A stretch of DNA of 64,000 nt from Caldichromatium japonicum (lineage in GTDB: Bacteria > Pseudomonadota > Gammaproteobacteria > Chromatiales > Chromatiaceae). The stretch spans positions 1,719,155 to 1,783,154 of the forward strand of contig NZ_CP048029.1 in NCBI RefSeq assembly GCF_011290485.1, given 5' to 3'. The position numbers were made by a program, and so were the translations under genes. The notes under the pieces were generated by a model that worked only from the letters and a program-made list of their open reading frames with translations, ran no database searches and was not told where the DNA came from. Positions 27,984 through 37,895 of this stretch are shown here, one piece after another; the first letter of the stretch is position 1; each line of letters starts with the position of its first letter.

Positions 27984-30629
27984 GTGACCGACCTTTCTTC
28001 TACCGATCTTGCCCAGCACACGCCCATGATGCGCCAGTATCTGCGCATCAAGGCCCAGTATCCCGACCAGCTTTTATTTTATCGCATGGGCGATTTTTAC
28101 GAGCTGTTCTATGAGGATGCCGAGCGGGCGGCACGTCTGCTGGACATCACCCTGACCAGGCGCGGGATGTCAGCAGGCCAACCGATCCCGATGGCTGGGA
28201 TTCCCTATCATGCCATCGAACAGTATCTGGCCCGTTTGGTCCGACAAGGGGTATCGGTGGTGATCTGCGAGCAGATCGGCGATCCAGCCAGCGCCAAGGG
28301 CCCGGTCGAACGCGCCGTCACCCGGATCGTCACCCCCGGAACCCTCACGGACGAGGGACTGCTCGATGAGCGCAGCGAGAATCTACTCGTAGCGATCGCC
28401 GAGGATCGGGACGCCTGGGGTATCGCCAGCTTAGAGCTATCTAGCGGGCGCTTTACGGTCCTTGAGGTGCAGACCTATGAGTCATTGCTCAGCGAGCTCG
28501 AGCGTCTCAGGCCCGCCGAGATCCTGCTGAGCGAGGACAGCACCCTGGGCACTGCGCTCAAACCCGTACGCAACTTCACCCGCCGTCCGCCCTGGCATTT
28601 CGACCCCGAGAGCGCTGAGCGGCTGCTATGCGAGCAATTCAGCACGCGCGACCTCATCGGCTTTGGTTGCGCCGAGCTGCGCCTGGCGATCGGGGCCGCC
28701 GGCTGTCTTTTGACCTATGTCCGCGAGACCCAGCGCACCGCCCTGCCGCATCTGTGGGGTCTGACGACCGAGCGACGCGATGAGGCCCTGATCCTGGACG
28801 CAGCGACCCGGCGCAATCTGGAGATCATGGACAGCCTCAGCGGGCACCCCGAGCATACCCTGATCGGGGTGCTCGATCGGACCGTCACGCCCATGGGCAG
28901 CCGGCTGCTCAAACGTTGGCTCAGTCGTCCCCTGCGCACGCGCGCCGCGATCGAGGAACGGCAGGCGGCAATCGCTGCCTTGCTCACCGCGGGACGGGTG
29001 GCATCCGTGCGCGAGCTGTTAGCTGGGGTCGGCGATCTCGAACGTATCCTCGCCCGCATCGCCTTGGGCTCGGCCCGACCGCGCGACCTTGTGGTCTTGC
29101 GCGACTCGCTCACTGTCTTGCCCGAACTGCGGGTCATGCTGGCTGATACCCCTGACCCCTTGCTGGCCCGCTCACAGGCGGAGATCGGCGAACACCCCGA
29201 CGTCCTGGATCTGTTGCGACGCGCCATCATCGACCAACCGCCCCTATCGATCCGCGATGGGGGAGTGATCGCGCGCGGCTATGATGCCGAGCTCGACCAA
29301 TTGCGCGATCTGGCCGAGAACGCCGACCGTTTTTTACTCGAGCTTGAGGTGCGCGAGCGTGCCCGCACGGGTATCCCAAACCTCAAGGTCGGCTATCACC
29401 GGGTACACGGCTATTACCTTGAGCTCGCCCGTACTCAAGCCGATCAGGTACCGCCTGACTATGTCCGCCGTCAGACCCTAAAGGGGGTCGAACGCTACCT
29501 CACGCCAGAGCTCAAGCGCTTCGAGGATCAGATCCTCAGCAGCCGTGAGCGCGCCTTGGCGCGCGAGAAATGGCTGTATGAGGATCTGCTCGGTCGCATG
29601 CGGGCACAGCTCGAGCCGCTCCAGACCACGGCTGCAGCGGTTGCCAGGGTCGATGTCCTGGCCAATCTCGCCGAACGCGCTTTCAGCCTCAATTGGACCC
29701 GGCCTGAGCTGACCGACCGTCAGGTCATCGAGATCCAAGGCGGGCGCCATCCAGTCGTCGAACAGGCCAGTGATGCCCCCTTCGTCCCCAACGATCTGCG
29801 CCTACATGCCAAGCGCCGTCTGCTGATCATCACCGGACCGAACATGGGTGGCAAATCGACCTATATGCGCCAAACGGCCCTGATCGTGCTCTTGGCCTAT
29901 GCCGGCAGCTTTGTTCCAGCCGGCCGCGCCCTGATCGGCCCCATCGACCGGATCTTCTCGCGCATCGGCGCCTCGGATGACCTGGCCGGCGGACGTTCAA
30001 CCTTCATGGTCGAGATGCAAGAGACCGCCAACATCCTCAACAACGCCACGGCGCAAAGCCTGGTCCTGATGGACGAGATCGGGCGCGGCACCAGCACCTT
30101 CGATGGTCTAGCGCTCGCCTGGTCATGTGCAATCGAGCTCGCTACCCGCATCGGGGCCTATGGGCTGTTCGCCACCCATTATTTCGAGCTGACCACCCTG
30201 CCCGAGGAGTATCCGGTCGCTGCCAATGTCCACCTCGATGCCGTCGAGCACGGCCAGACAATCATCTTCATGCATGCCCTGCGCGAAGGTCCGGCCAGTC
30301 AAAGCTATGGACTGGCGGTGGCCGCGCTTGCCGGGGTGCCGCCGGCGGTGATCGCGCGCGCCCGCGAACGGCTGCGCGAGCTCGAAGAGAACGCGCATCG
30401 CCATAGCCGGCACCACAGCCGCCAACTGTCGCTCTTTCCGCCCGAGTCCCGGACACGAGCTGAACCCGCGGAACATCCAGTCTGCGCCGCCTTGCGTAAC
30501 ATCGATCCGGATACCCTCAGCCCACGCGCCGCGCTTGAGACCCTGTATCGCCTGCGTGCCCTGCTCAATGAACCTGAACAGACCGGTCAAGGCAAGGTCC
30601 GACGCCAACGTCCGGCGCGCACCCTGTGA
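27984..30629 (+). CDS. mutS: DNA mismatch repair ATPase MutS
   Basis: Recognises mismatches as a dimer. Starting at GTG 27984 gives 881 residues with the normal opening [33 protein letters not shown], including the mismatch-contacting Phe-x-Glu (FYELF). The frame is open further upstream to an ATG at 27849, but those 45 residues have no family counterpart. The ATPase part has [15 protein letters not shown] (Walker A), [16 protein letters not shown] (Walker B) and FATHYFELT. The C-terminus ends with the small helix-turn-helix dimer segment. No mutL nearby. Confidence 0.96.
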   Translation: MTDLSSTDLAQHTPMMRQYLRIKAQYPDQLLFYRMGDFYELFYEDAERAARLLDITLTRRGMSAGQPIPMAGIPYHAIEQYLARLVRQGVSVVICEQIGDPASAKGPVERAVTRIVTPGTLTDEGLLDERSENLLVAIAEDRDAWGIASLELSSGRFTVLEVQTYESLLSELERLRPAEILLSEDSTLGTALKPVRNFTRRPPWHFDPESAERLLCEQFSTRDLIGFGCAELRLAIGAAGCLLTYVRETQRTALPHLWGLTTERRDEALILDAATRRNLEIMDSLSGHPEHTLIGVLDRTVTPMGSRLLKRWLSRPLRTRAAIEERQAAIAALLTAGRVASVRELLAGVGDLERILARIALGSARPRDLVVLRDSLTVLPELRVMLADTPDPLLARSQAEIGEHPDVLDLLRRAIIDQPPLSIRDGGVIARGYDAELDQLRDLAENADRFLLELEVRERARTGIPNLKVGYHRVHGYYLELARTQADQVPPDYVRRQTLKGVERYLTPELKRFEDQILSSRERALAREKWLYEDLLGRMRAQLEPLQTTAAAVARVDVLANLAERAFSLNWTRPELTDRQVIEIQGGRHPVVEQASDAPFVPNDLRLHAKRRLLIITGPNMGGKSTYMRQTALIVLLAYAGSFVPAGRALIGPIDRIFSRIGASDDLAGGRSTFMVEMQETANILNNATAQSLVLMDEIGRGTSTFDGLALAWSCAIELATRIGAYGLFATHYFELTTLPEEYPVAANVHLDAVEHGQTIIFMHALREGPASQSYGLAVAALAGVPPAVIARARERLRELEENAHRHSRHHSRQLSLFPPESRTRAEPAEHPVCAALRNIDPDTLSPRAALETLYRLRALLNEPEQTGQGKVRRQRPARTL

Positions 30630-30762
30630 ATCCGTTGTCATGTTCAGGGATTTCCTTAACTTGCCTGGGAGTTACGTGTAGTATTCAGGACCCATCTGCC
30701 CCTGCGCCGCGCCAGCAGATCATCCGGCCCCGTCTGAATCGAGTTGATCCACAGGAGCCCCC

Positions 30763-32223
30763 ATGACATCCACCGCCGACGCCCTTCAGCAACGCCTCAA
30801 CGAGCTTGAATCCCATCTCGAACAAGAGCATCCCATCCTGCTGAACGTGGTCCAAAGCTTTCGCGCCCTCGACCGGGTGGCCTATCGCATGGGTCTCATG
30901 GAACCCAATCAATCCTTCGCCACCCAGATCCCCTGGTGGCCCTTGATCTCGGTGCTGGGGACTTTTTCCGCAGGCAAATCGACCTTCATCAACCATTACC
31001 TCGGCCAAAAGCTCCAGCGCTCGGGCAATCAGGCCGTGGATGACCGCTTCACCGTCATCGTCTATAGCACCGACAGCGTCTCGCGCACACTCCCCGGGAT
31101 CGCACTGGACTCCGACCCGCGCTTCCCCTTTTTCCGCATGTCGCACGCCATCGAGGAGGTCGCCGGCGGCGAAGGCAGCCGTATCGATACCTATCTCCAG
31201 CTCAAAACCTGCAACAGCGAGCGGCTACGCGGCAAGATCATCATCGACTCGCCCGGCTTCGACGCCGATGCCCAGAGGACCGGTGTCTTGCGGATCACCG
31301 ATCACATCATCGACCTGTCCGATCTGGTCTTGGTGCTCTTCGATGCGCGCCACCCCGAACCCGGCGCCATGCGCGATACCCTCAAGCACCTGGTTGCGGA
31401 CACCATCAAGCGCCCCGATGCCGGCAAGTTCCTATATATTCTCAATCAGATCGACACTACTGCCGGTGAAGACAACCCTGAGGACGTAGTAGCGGCCTGG
31501 CTGCGGGCGATCGGCGAGGTGGGTCTGACCGCAGGGCGGTTTTATACGATCTATTGCCCCGATGTAGCGATCCATATCCCCGATGAACACCGCCGGCGCC
31601 GCTTCGAAAAGAAACGCGACGAGGACCTCAAGGACATCTTCGAGCGCATGGAACAGGTCGAGGTCGAGCGCGCCTATCGCATCATCGCCGCCTTGCGCAA
31701 GACCGTGACCGATTTCACCCGCGACACTGTGCCTCTGTTACAAGAGGCCCTGCGCCGCTGGCGCCGACGGGTCGTGATCGCCGATATCTTGATCTTCGGG
31801 GGTGCGGCTGGCGCCCTGCTGTTTGCAACCTTGCAGGCCAATCATTGGCAGGAACTCAGCTATCAGGCCGAATGGCTTGATCTCGTCCAGCAGATCCCCT
31901 GGGGGCCCGGGGCACTCTTGACCCTGCTCGTCGCCCTGATCCTGGGGATCCATTTCGGCGTGCGCCATCTGGCAGCGGTCAGCCTCACGGCTTGGCTGCG
32001 CAAACAGAGTGAGCGCCTCGCCGCTCCAGGGAATCTGCTAGCCGCATTCGAGCGCAACACCCAGTTCTGGCGGCCTGTACTCTGGGCCCAGCCTTTTGGC
32101 TGGGGGCGCAAGACGCATGCGGCGCTTGATGAGGTCCTACAAAGCTGCGAGGGTTATGTCCAAACCCTCAATGAACAGTTCACCAATCCCCAGCGTTTGC
32201 CTAATAGGGCCAAGATGCCATGA
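30763..32223 (+). CDS. Dynamin-like membrane GTPase
   Basis: Protein of 486 residues with a dynamin/EHD-type GTPase domain: G1 [10 protein letters not shown] near residue 66, G3 IIDSPGFD, G4 ILNQID. A helical part follows (residues about 270-335), then two membrane segments (about 343-365 and 385-410) and a short cytoplasmic tail. The architecture, soluble GTPase plus a transmembrane hairpin, fits bacterial dynamin-like proteins involved in membrane remodelling or fission, but the cargo is unknown. It overlaps nadA by 4 bp, an unexpected pairing with no clear functional logic. Confidence 0.83.
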   Translation: MTSTADALQQRLNELESHLEQEHPILLNVVQSFRALDRVAYRMGLMEPNQSFATQIPWWPLISVLGTFSAGKSTFINHYLGQKLQRSGNQAVDDRFTVIVYSTDSVSRTLPGIALDSDPRFPFFRMSHAIEEVAGGEGSRIDTYLQLKTCNSERLRGKIIIDSPGFDADAQRTGVLRITDHIIDLSDLVLVLFDARHPEPGAMRDTLKHLVADTIKRPDAGKFLYILNQIDTTAGEDNPEDVVAAWLRAIGEVGLTAGRFYTIYCPDVAIHIPDEHRRRRFEKKRDEDLKDIFERMEQVEVERAYRIIAALRKTVTDFTRDTVPLLQEALRRWRRRVVIADILIFGGAAGALLFATLQANHWQELSYQAEWLDLVQQIPWGPGALLTLLVALILGIHFGVRHLAAVSLTAWLRKQSERLAAPGNLLAAFERNTQFWRPVLWAQPFGWGRKTHAALDEVLQSCEGYVQTLNEQFTNPQRLPNRAKMP

Positions 32224-33272
32224 CCCATCCTGCCGACCGCCCGATCAGCGTCCCGGCCTATCCCCAATGGCCTGAGCTCAGCGCCGAAGAAGGCGCGGCC
32301 CTCAAGGAACGGATCAAGAGCCTATTGGCCGAACAAGAGGCCGTCCTGGTGGCCCATTATTACACCGACGGCGAACTCCAGGCCCTTGCCGAGGAGACCG
32401 GCGGCTGTGTCGCCGATTCGCTGGAGATGGCGCGCTTTGGGGCAGAGTCTCGGGCCAAGACCCTGGTCGTCTGCGGCGTGCGTTTCATGGGCGAGACGGC
32501 CAAGATCCTCAACCCCGAGAAACGGGTCCTGATGCCGGATCTCAAGTCCACCTGCTCGCTCGATGAGGGCTGCCCGCCCTCTGAGTTTGCCGCCTTTTGC
32601 GATGCCCATCCGGATCATACTGTGGTCGTCTATACCAACACCAGCGCGGCGGTCAAGGCGCGCGCCGACTGGGTGGTCACCTCCAGCATCGCCCTGCCAA
32701 TCGTCGAGCATCTTGCCGCACGCGGCGAAAAGATCCTCTGGGCGCCGGATAAACACCTCGGGCGCTATGTGCAAGAAAAAACCGGTGCCGAGATGCTCCT
32801 GTGGGATGGCGCCTGTGTGGTTCACGAGGGATTCAAGGCGCATGCCCTCGAACGCCTGCGCGCCCTCCATCCCGATGCCGCCGTGTTGGTCCACCCCGAA
32901 TCGCCTGAAGGCGTGATCGCCCAGGCGGATGTGGTCGGCTCGACGACCCAGCTCATCAAGGCGGTGGTTGAGCTGCCTCACCCCGAGTTCATCGTCGCGA
33001 CCGACACCGGGATCTTCTGGAAGATGCGCCAGCTCGCCCCGAACAAGGTCTTACTCCCTGCCCCTGCTGCCGGTGAGGGTGCGACCTGCGAAAGCTGCGC
33101 CCATTGCCCCTGGATGGCGATGAACGCCTTACACAACCTTGAGCAGGTACTCTTGATCGGCGACCAAGAGATCCAGATCGAGCCCGAGATCGGTGCCCGC
33201 GCCCGCATCCCGATCCAACGCATGCTCGATTTTGCCCGCGAGCGGGGGATCGGGCATCGCTCATCCGATTAA
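32220..33272 (+). CDS. nadA: Quinolinate synthase
   Basis: 4Fe-4S enzyme condensing iminoaspartate with dihydroxyacetone phosphate in NAD synthesis. The 350 residues contain [56 protein letters not shown] and the last cluster ligand region [13 protein letters not shown]. The nadB and nadC genes are not here. It depends on Fe-S assembly. Its ATG overlaps the GTPase stop. The degraded IS607-type element begins within 70 bp of its stop. Confidence 0.95.
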   Translation: MTHPADRPISVPAYPQWPELSAEEGAALKERIKSLLAEQEAVLVAHYYTDGELQALAEETGGCVADSLEMARFGAESRAKTLVVCGVRFMGETAKILNPEKRVLMPDLKSTCSLDEGCPPSEFAAFCDAHPDHTVVVYTNTSAAVKARADWVVTSSIALPIVEHLAARGEKILWAPDKHLGRYVQEKTGAEMLLWDGACVVHEGFKAHALERLRALHPDAAVLVHPESPEGVIAQADVVGSTTQLIKAVVELPHPEFIVATDTGIFWKMRQLAPNKVLLPAPAAGEGATCESCAHCPWMAMNALHNLEQVLLIGDQEIQIEPEIGARARIPIQRMLDFARERGIGHRSSD

Positions 33273-33339
33273 ACAAGGAGCCAACCCTAGTATTACAAGC
33301 TGTGCGTGATAGTGGATAATTTTCCACATAGAAAGCGCG

Positions 33340-33465
33340 ATGATGGGCACAGGCAAGGCGGCGAAGCGGCTTGGCGTTTCGGTCAAGACCTTGCAACGCT
33401 GGGAGCGCGAAGGGGGTTTGATCCTGGTGGCGCGAACAGTCGCGAGGCACAAATCCGCGAGTTGA
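33340..33465 (+). pseudogene. IS607-type TnpA (MerR-like HTH), truncated
   Basis: Only the DNA-binding end is left: MMGTGKAAKRLGVSVKTLQRWEREGG is the MerR-type helix-turn-helix of IS607 serine recombinases, and a stop follows after 41 residues. The expected next part (REAQIRELIGLR) is found just after in another frame. The serine-recombinase catalytic domain is absent, so the element cannot move by itself. A short inverted repeat (GTGGA/TCCAC, 33312-33327) lies directly upstream, near the expected left end. Confidence 0.75.
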
Positions 33466-33499
33466 TTGGCTTGCGCAGTAAGGTATCAGAGCCAACGCG

Positions 33500-34601
33500 G
33501 ATTGATGCCCATGCCCAACCGTTTGCCGATCTTGCCAAGGCCTGGGATCGATTCTTTGCCGATATCAAGGCCGGAAAGAAGGCTCACGCGCTTCAGTTCA
33601 AGAAGAAAGGCCGGTGCCACGATAGCTTCTATGTTGCTAACGACAAGTTCCGCGTCTCGGACAAGACCATTTGCCTGCCCAAGAGCGGTGAGGTCGCCAT
33701 GACCGAGGCGTTGTGCTTCGATGGCAAGATTCTTGGTGCGACCGTTTCGCGTACTGCGGACGCTGGTTCGTCGCCGTTCAGGTTGAAGTGGCCGATGCTG
33801 TGTTCTATCGCAGGCGCATGAAACGACTGGTGTTGACCTGGGCGTTGAGGCGGCAGCCAGGCTTTCCAATGGCGAGTCTGTTGAATCTCCTCTGCGCTTC
33901 GTCGTCTCAGGATTCGAGGCAGACGCCTTTCTTGCAAGGTTGAGGCGGCCAAGGTCGGGGCTGGGTTTGCGCCAAGGGCCGGACTGGCAAAAGGCACGAG
34001 GCTTCCGATCTTGAAGAATCGAAGGAAATCCTCTGCGATGTTGGCAAGGCTGCACGCACGCATTGCCAATGTCCGAGCGGACTTCACACATAAGCTCACG
34101 ACCCGGCTCTGCCGCGAAAACCAAGGGGTGGTGATTGAGGATTTGAACGTCAAGGGCATGCTGGCGAACGAACGGCTTGCCCGCGCCATCAGCGACCTGG
34201 GCTTTGGCATGTTCTGCTTGCAGATGGAATACAAGGGGAAATGCTACGGCGTCTGGTTGGTTTTAGCTGATCGCTGGGATCCGAGCAGCCGCCTGTGTTC
34301 GGTCTGTGGTTGGGAGAATGAGATGTTGGCGTTGAAGGATCGGGAATGGACGTGTCCTCAATGCGGCACGCGCCATGATCGGGACATCAATGCCGCGCTC
34401 AATCTCAAACGGCTGGCAACCGCAACTGCCCTACCCGTGGCGAGTCCGTCCGGTAACGGCGGCGCTACAGCAGAGAGGGTCTCTGCCGCAGTCGGGAAAG
34501 TCACGCCTGTCAGAGACGAATGCGCTCCGCATTCGGGGCAGGAAGAGCACAGTGCGCCTGTTTGCGCACTTTCTTTAGGGCAGATCTGCATCTTTGGATG
34601 A
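33500..34601 (+). pseudogene. tnpB: TnpB (IS605/IS607 OrfB) relic, frame-broken
   Basis: RNA-guided nuclease relative, split over several frames. Pieces in order: DLAKAWDRFFADIKAGKKA and SFYVANDKFRVSDKTICLPK (frame of 33500), RWFVAVQVEVADAVFYRRR (next frame), TGVDLGVEAAARLSNGES (third frame), then from about 34011 a long open piece with IANVRADFTHKLTTRLC through the C-terminus. All three RuvC acidic residues survive: Asp at 33835-33837, Glu of VIEDLNVKGML at 34137-34139 and Asp of RDINAALN at 34383-34385. The zinc finger CSVCG ... CPQCG is intact. About the first 90 residues are missing. Confidence 0.85.
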
Positions 34602-34620
34602 CTTAGGGAAGGTCTGACCT
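34470..34620 (+). ncRNA. Possible omega/reRNA-like 3' structured region of the TnpB relic
   Basis: The 3' end of the tnpB frame runs into a stretch with two strong hairpins: GAATGCG-ctc-CGCATTC (34518-34534, perfect 7-bp stem) and AGTGCGC-ctgttt-GCGCACT (34551-34570, perfect 7-bp stem). In IS605/IS607 elements the guide (omega) RNA overlaps the end of tnpB and extends past its stop to the right end of the element. Limits given are approximate; expression is not known. Confidence 0.4.
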
Positions 34621-34895
34621 CCCCACGCTGCCAGTGCCAGCGCGCGGTCTGAGTATCCACTGACGGGTTTAGGTAGCATATTTTTGCGCCCTCAGGACGC
34701 TCTTGAAGCCCCCGCCGAGGCCTTTTCGTCCGCGAGCAGAGGCGTGCGCCCAGCTTGGGTGCACTTACCTTGTTGCAGCCTGTATCAGATGCCTTCTCAC
34801 CATCCACAGAGGGGCCACCATCAGGGACATGGCCCACCTCCAGGGTTTTGCCTTAGTCCCGTTCATTATCCGTTTCGCAGCAAGGTTGCGTGATC
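34602..34895. other. Gap between TnpB relic and glycosyltransferase
   Basis: About 290 bp without a gene I can support. The first part is probably the right end of the IS607-type element. The open frame on the opposite strand across 34358-34837 is antisense to the conserved tnpB tail and is not a gene. I could not fix the element's right boundary because no second copy is present for comparison. Confidence 0.4.
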
Positions 34896-36026
34896 ATGTC
34901 TGTCCACACACTGCACCTCGCCTATCCGCCTGAGCTGGCAATCATCATCCCGACCTATCAGGAGGCTGAATCAGTCGCCGAGATCGCCAAGTGGGTGGCC
35001 GCGGCGCTCGATGGGGTCGCCTGGGAGCTGATCTTCGTCGATGATGATTCGCCCGATGGCACCGCCGAGCGGGTGCGCGCCCTTGCCCGCCGAGATCCGC
35101 GTATCCGGGTGCTCCAACGCATCGGACGCCGCGGTTTGGCCTCGGCCTGTATCGAGGGGATGCTCGCCACCAGCGCCCCCTATCTGGCGGTGATGGATGC
35201 GGATCTGCAACATGACGCCCAATTGCTTCCCCAGATGTTACACAGCCTGCGCCATGAGGGGCTCGATTTGGTGATCGGCAGCCGCTATCTCCCGGGTGGA
35301 GATCTCGGCAACTGGGATCGGAGACGCCGCAGGATGAGTCGGCTCGCCACCCGGATCGCCCAGATCATGCTCCATGCCGAGCTGACCGACCCCATGAGCG
35401 GTTTTTTCATGATTCGCGCCGAGGTCTTGCACCGCGTCGTCCGGCGCTTAAGCGGGCTGGGGTTCAAGATCCTGCTCGACCTCTTCTCAGCCGCCGACGC
35501 CCCCTTGAGGTTTCGCGAGCTCCCTTATCGGTTTCGCGCCCGTCAACAAGGTGAGAGTAAGCTCGATAACGCTGTGCTCTGGGAGTTTCTGCTGATGTTG
35601 ATCCAGAAACTCACCGGTGCTTGGGTGCCGATACGTTTCATCGCCTTCTCGCTGATCGGCGGGATCGGCGTAGTCGTGCATCTGGCCGTGCTGTGGTCAA
35701 TCCTTGAACTCTTTGGGCTACCGGCCTTTGCTGCTGGGCAGGCAACAGCGGCACTCGTAGCCATGACCAGCAATTTTTTCTTAAACAATCTACTGACCTA
35801 TCGTGACCTAAGGCTACGCGGGCGCGCCCTCATCCGGGGCTGGTTGAGCTTTGTGTTTGCCTGTAGCATCGGGGCGCTTGCAAATGTCGGGATCGCCAAT
35901 TATCTCTTCCAAGAGACCCGCTCGGGCTGGGTGCTTTCGGCGCTTGCCGGTATCCTCGTAGGTGCGGTGTGGAATTACGCAGTCACGGCGGTCTATACCT
36001 GGCGGCGCACTGTGAATGCCTTATAA
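34896..36026 (+). CDS. DPM1-like glycosyltransferase fused to GtrA membrane domain
   Basis: Residues about 1-235 form a GT2 domain: AIIIPTYQEAESV, FVDDDSPDGTAE, the metal-binding MDADLQHD and TDPMSGFFMIRAEV, all like dolichol/polyprenyl-phosphate mannosyltransferases. Residues about 245-372 form a four-helix GtrA domain (FSLIGGIGVVVHLAVLW ... NNLLTYRD ... VWNYAVTAVYTWRR). It should load a sugar onto a polyprenyl phosphate and help move it across the membrane. ATG 34896 is preferred over GTG 34890. No sugar-polymer genes are adjacent, so the target glycan is unknown. Confidence 0.9.
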   Translation: MSVHTLHLAYPPELAIIIPTYQEAESVAEIAKWVAAALDGVAWELIFVDDDSPDGTAERVRALARRDPRIRVLQRIGRRGLASACIEGMLATSAPYLAVMDADLQHDAQLLPQMLHSLRHEGLDLVIGSRYLPGGDLGNWDRRRRRMSRLATRIAQIMLHAELTDPMSGFFMIRAEVLHRVVRRLSGLGFKILLDLFSAADAPLRFRELPYRFRARQQGESKLDNAVLWEFLLMLIQKLTGAWVPIRFIAFSLIGGIGVVVHLAVLWSILELFGLPAFAAGQATAALVAMTSNFFLNNLLTYRDLRLRGRALIRGWLSFVFACSIGALANVGIANYLFQETRSGWVLSALAGILVGAVWNYAVTAVYTWRRTVNAL

Positions 36027-36100
36027 AACAGGCGATCAATCGCTACGATAAAAAAATTTTGATCCATTGCGGCCTCGCCCTGGTGCACATTGATGTGTTA

Positions 36101-36260
36101 TTGATCCGAAACCAATGAACTTGTATTACGCGGTATCATGGAGCTTGGGATGCTGGAAGTAGCGCATGACGCGTTGGGGGGAATTGAGAAGGCGGCGCAG
36201 GTGGCTGACGGTCGCCTTCTTCAGATCGTCCTTGGCGCGGGAGGGCGCCTGCACGGCGAT
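36101..36260 (-). mobile_element. IS630-family 3' end fragment
   Basis: About 160 bp nearly identical to the right end of the element at 58369-59441 but inverted. It carries the end of the transposase (PSRAKDDLKKATVSHLRRLLNSPQRVMRYF ... stop at 36126) and the terminal TTGATCCGAAACC, abutting TA at 36099-36100 as expected for an IS630 target. The rest of the element is missing; on the other side it runs into unrelated sequence. Confidence 0.85.
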
Positions 36261-36261
36261 C

Positions 36262-36420
36262 AGATCCGTGCCCGTGCGTTTTCCAGCCTCAAATGCCCCA
36301 CGATCGTTAAGCCCCACTAACTGGGCAGGGTTAGAGCTCACAACGGCTATATCGTTTAGCCTGGGGATAGCCGCCCGACTGCTCGGGCCGAGACAGATCA
36401 GGTCAAGACCGGTGGGAACG
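36262..36420 (-). pseudogene. Amidohydrolase-like C-terminal fragment (possible)
   Basis: Joined in frame to the IS630 fragment is a stretch reading LNDIAVVSSNPAQLVGLNDRGAFEAGKR followed by DLIAV. This resembles the C-terminal end of amidohydrolases such as PhnM or N-acetylglucosamine-6-phosphate deacetylase, where NPA ... LGL.DRG.I..GK.ADL is a common ending. It has no N-terminal part here. It may be the relic of a gene cut by the IS630 copy. The similarity is short, so this is tentative. Confidence 0.35.
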
Positions 36421-36486
36421 ACCGGCAAAGACTTTGTGGTATAGTTTGTCTCACGAATGCCCTTCGCCTTGTTCAGGCAGCGACCG

Positions 36487-36819
36487 ATGGACGACATCCT
36501 CAAACGCCTACTCGATGCCGAGCTGCGTGCCGAGCGCCTGGCCCAAGAGGCCGAAACCGAACAAGAGCGGGTCATCCAAGAGGCCCTTGCGTTGGGCAAG
36601 GCCCAGGACGAGCAATTGACCCTACGCATCCCCGAGCTTCGCCGCTCCTATATCGCTAAGGCCGAGGAACGCGCGGAGCAGGTCATCGCCGAGCTACGCA
36701 GGCGCTATGATGAACGCCATGTTCAGTTACGCGAGCAGGCAGAGCAGCATGAACAGGCCGGGCTCGATGCGGCATTCCAAGTCTTGATCGAGCTGGACCA
36801 TGCACCTCAGAGTCGCTAA
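36487..36819 (+). CDS. V/A-type ATPase peripheral-stalk (G/H-like) subunit
   Basis: First gene of the V/A-ATPase operon, 110 residues, almost all charged helix (RAERLAQEAETEQERVIQEAL ... RAEQVIAELRRRYDERH). It should pair with subunit E in the outer stalk that holds A3B3 against subunit I. Such short coiled coils have little sequence conservation; the call rests on composition and position ahead of the C/d gene. ATG 36487 is chosen. A TATAGT about 42 nt upstream (36440-36445) could be the -10 of the operon promoter. Confidence 0.75.
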   Translation: MDDILKRLLDAELRAERLAQEAETEQERVIQEALALGKAQDEQLTLRIPELRRSYIAKAEERAEQVIAELRRRYDERHVQLREQAEQHEQAGLDAAFQVLIELDHAPQSR

Positions 36820-36843
36820 CCCAGACCCTTGAGAACAGCGATT

Positions 36844-37890
36844 GTGAATCGAGTCGCGGCCCAAGCCTATCTCAATACCCGCGTCTCGACGCTGATTGAG
36901 CGGCTGCTGACCACGCAGCAGATCGAGCAGCTCGCCCAGGCACCGCTTCCAGCGCTGGCCGAACAGTTTGGATTGCAAGGGCTGCTGGATGAGCGCATGG
37001 GTATCGCCGAGCGCCGCCGCGCTCTAGAACAGGCGCTGATCCAGCGCTTGCTCGCTGACCTCGTCCTTCTGATCCGCTCCATGAGCCCTGATGAGCGGGC
37101 ACTGATGCTCGATTGGGCACGCAAATATGCGCTCTTTAACCTCAAAGCCCTGATCCGCGGCAAGCTACAGGCGCTCGACCGTCAGGCAATCAATACCAAT
37201 CTCTTCGAGCTACCAGACATCATCCGCCTAGCCGACGATGCGCTGTTCGGCAGCGAAAACGTACTGGAATTGCTGCGCCGGCTCGAGTCAGGGCCCTATC
37301 GCCAGATCGCCCGCCAGGCACGCGAGGTCTATGAACAACGGCGTGAGCCCTTCGCGCTCGAGGCCGCGATCGACCAGCGTTATCTCATAGACCTGGTGGA
37401 GCATATCCAATCCTTTGCTGGGGCCCATCAGGTCTGGCTACGACGGCTGATCTCGGCCGAATTGGATCGTATCGCCCTGCTTTGGCTATTGCGTTTTCGT
37501 CTGACCTATCGTTTCTCGCCCTCCGAGACCTATTACTGGCTGGTACCCTCGTCGCGTGTCCTGACCCGCTCGCGCCTATTATATCTGGTCAACCTCGACG
37601 GGCTCGACGCAATCCTGGACGCCCTCCCCGATCCCTTACACCGGCTTACCGCCGGCAGCCGGTCGATCGCCGAGGTCGAACAACGCCTGTCCAAACGGAC
37701 CGTTGGCGAGATCCAGATCGTCTTGGCGCGTAGCCCCTCCGCAGTGGCGCGCGCCCTGGCCTATCTGATGCGCCGCGAGCTTGATCTGCGCTGTCTGTTT
37801 GCTGTATTGCAAGGCCGTCTACTGGGATTCCCCGATCTGACCATCGGGGAGGCCCTTGGGCAGATCGAGCCGGCCATCCTGGGGTACTGA
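36844..37890 (+). CDS. V/A-type ATPase subunit C/d (AC39)
   Basis: About 348 residues matching the funnel-shaped C (d) subunit that links the central rotor to the c-ring. Recognisable are the N-terminal YLNTRVSTLIERLLT, MLDWARKYALFNLKALIRG, FELPDIIRLADDALF and the C-terminal MRRELDLRCLFAVLQGRLLGF, which repeats the earlier helical element as in AC39 proteins. A GTG at 36844 and a TTG at 36829 are both possible starts; GTG has a GAGA upstream. Confidence 0.85.
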   Translation: MNRVAAQAYLNTRVSTLIERLLTTQQIEQLAQAPLPALAEQFGLQGLLDERMGIAERRRALEQALIQRLLADLVLLIRSMSPDERALMLDWARKYALFNLKALIRGKLQALDRQAINTNLFELPDIIRLADDALFGSENVLELLRRLESGPYRQIARQAREVYEQRREPFALEAAIDQRYLIDLVEHIQSFAGAHQVWLRRLISAELDRIALLWLLRFRLTYRFSPSETYYWLVPSSRVLTRSRLLYLVNLDGLDAILDALPDPLHRLTAGSRSIAEVEQRLSKRTVGEIQIVLARSPSAVARALAYLMRRELDLRCLFAVLQGRLLGFPDLTIGEALGQIEPAILGY

Positions 37891-37895
37891 AGGCT

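Noticed and set aside
34358..34837. Minus-strand open frame over the end of the TnpB relic
   Set aside because: Antisense to the conserved tnpB tail and guide-RNA region; its apparent conservation would follow from that.
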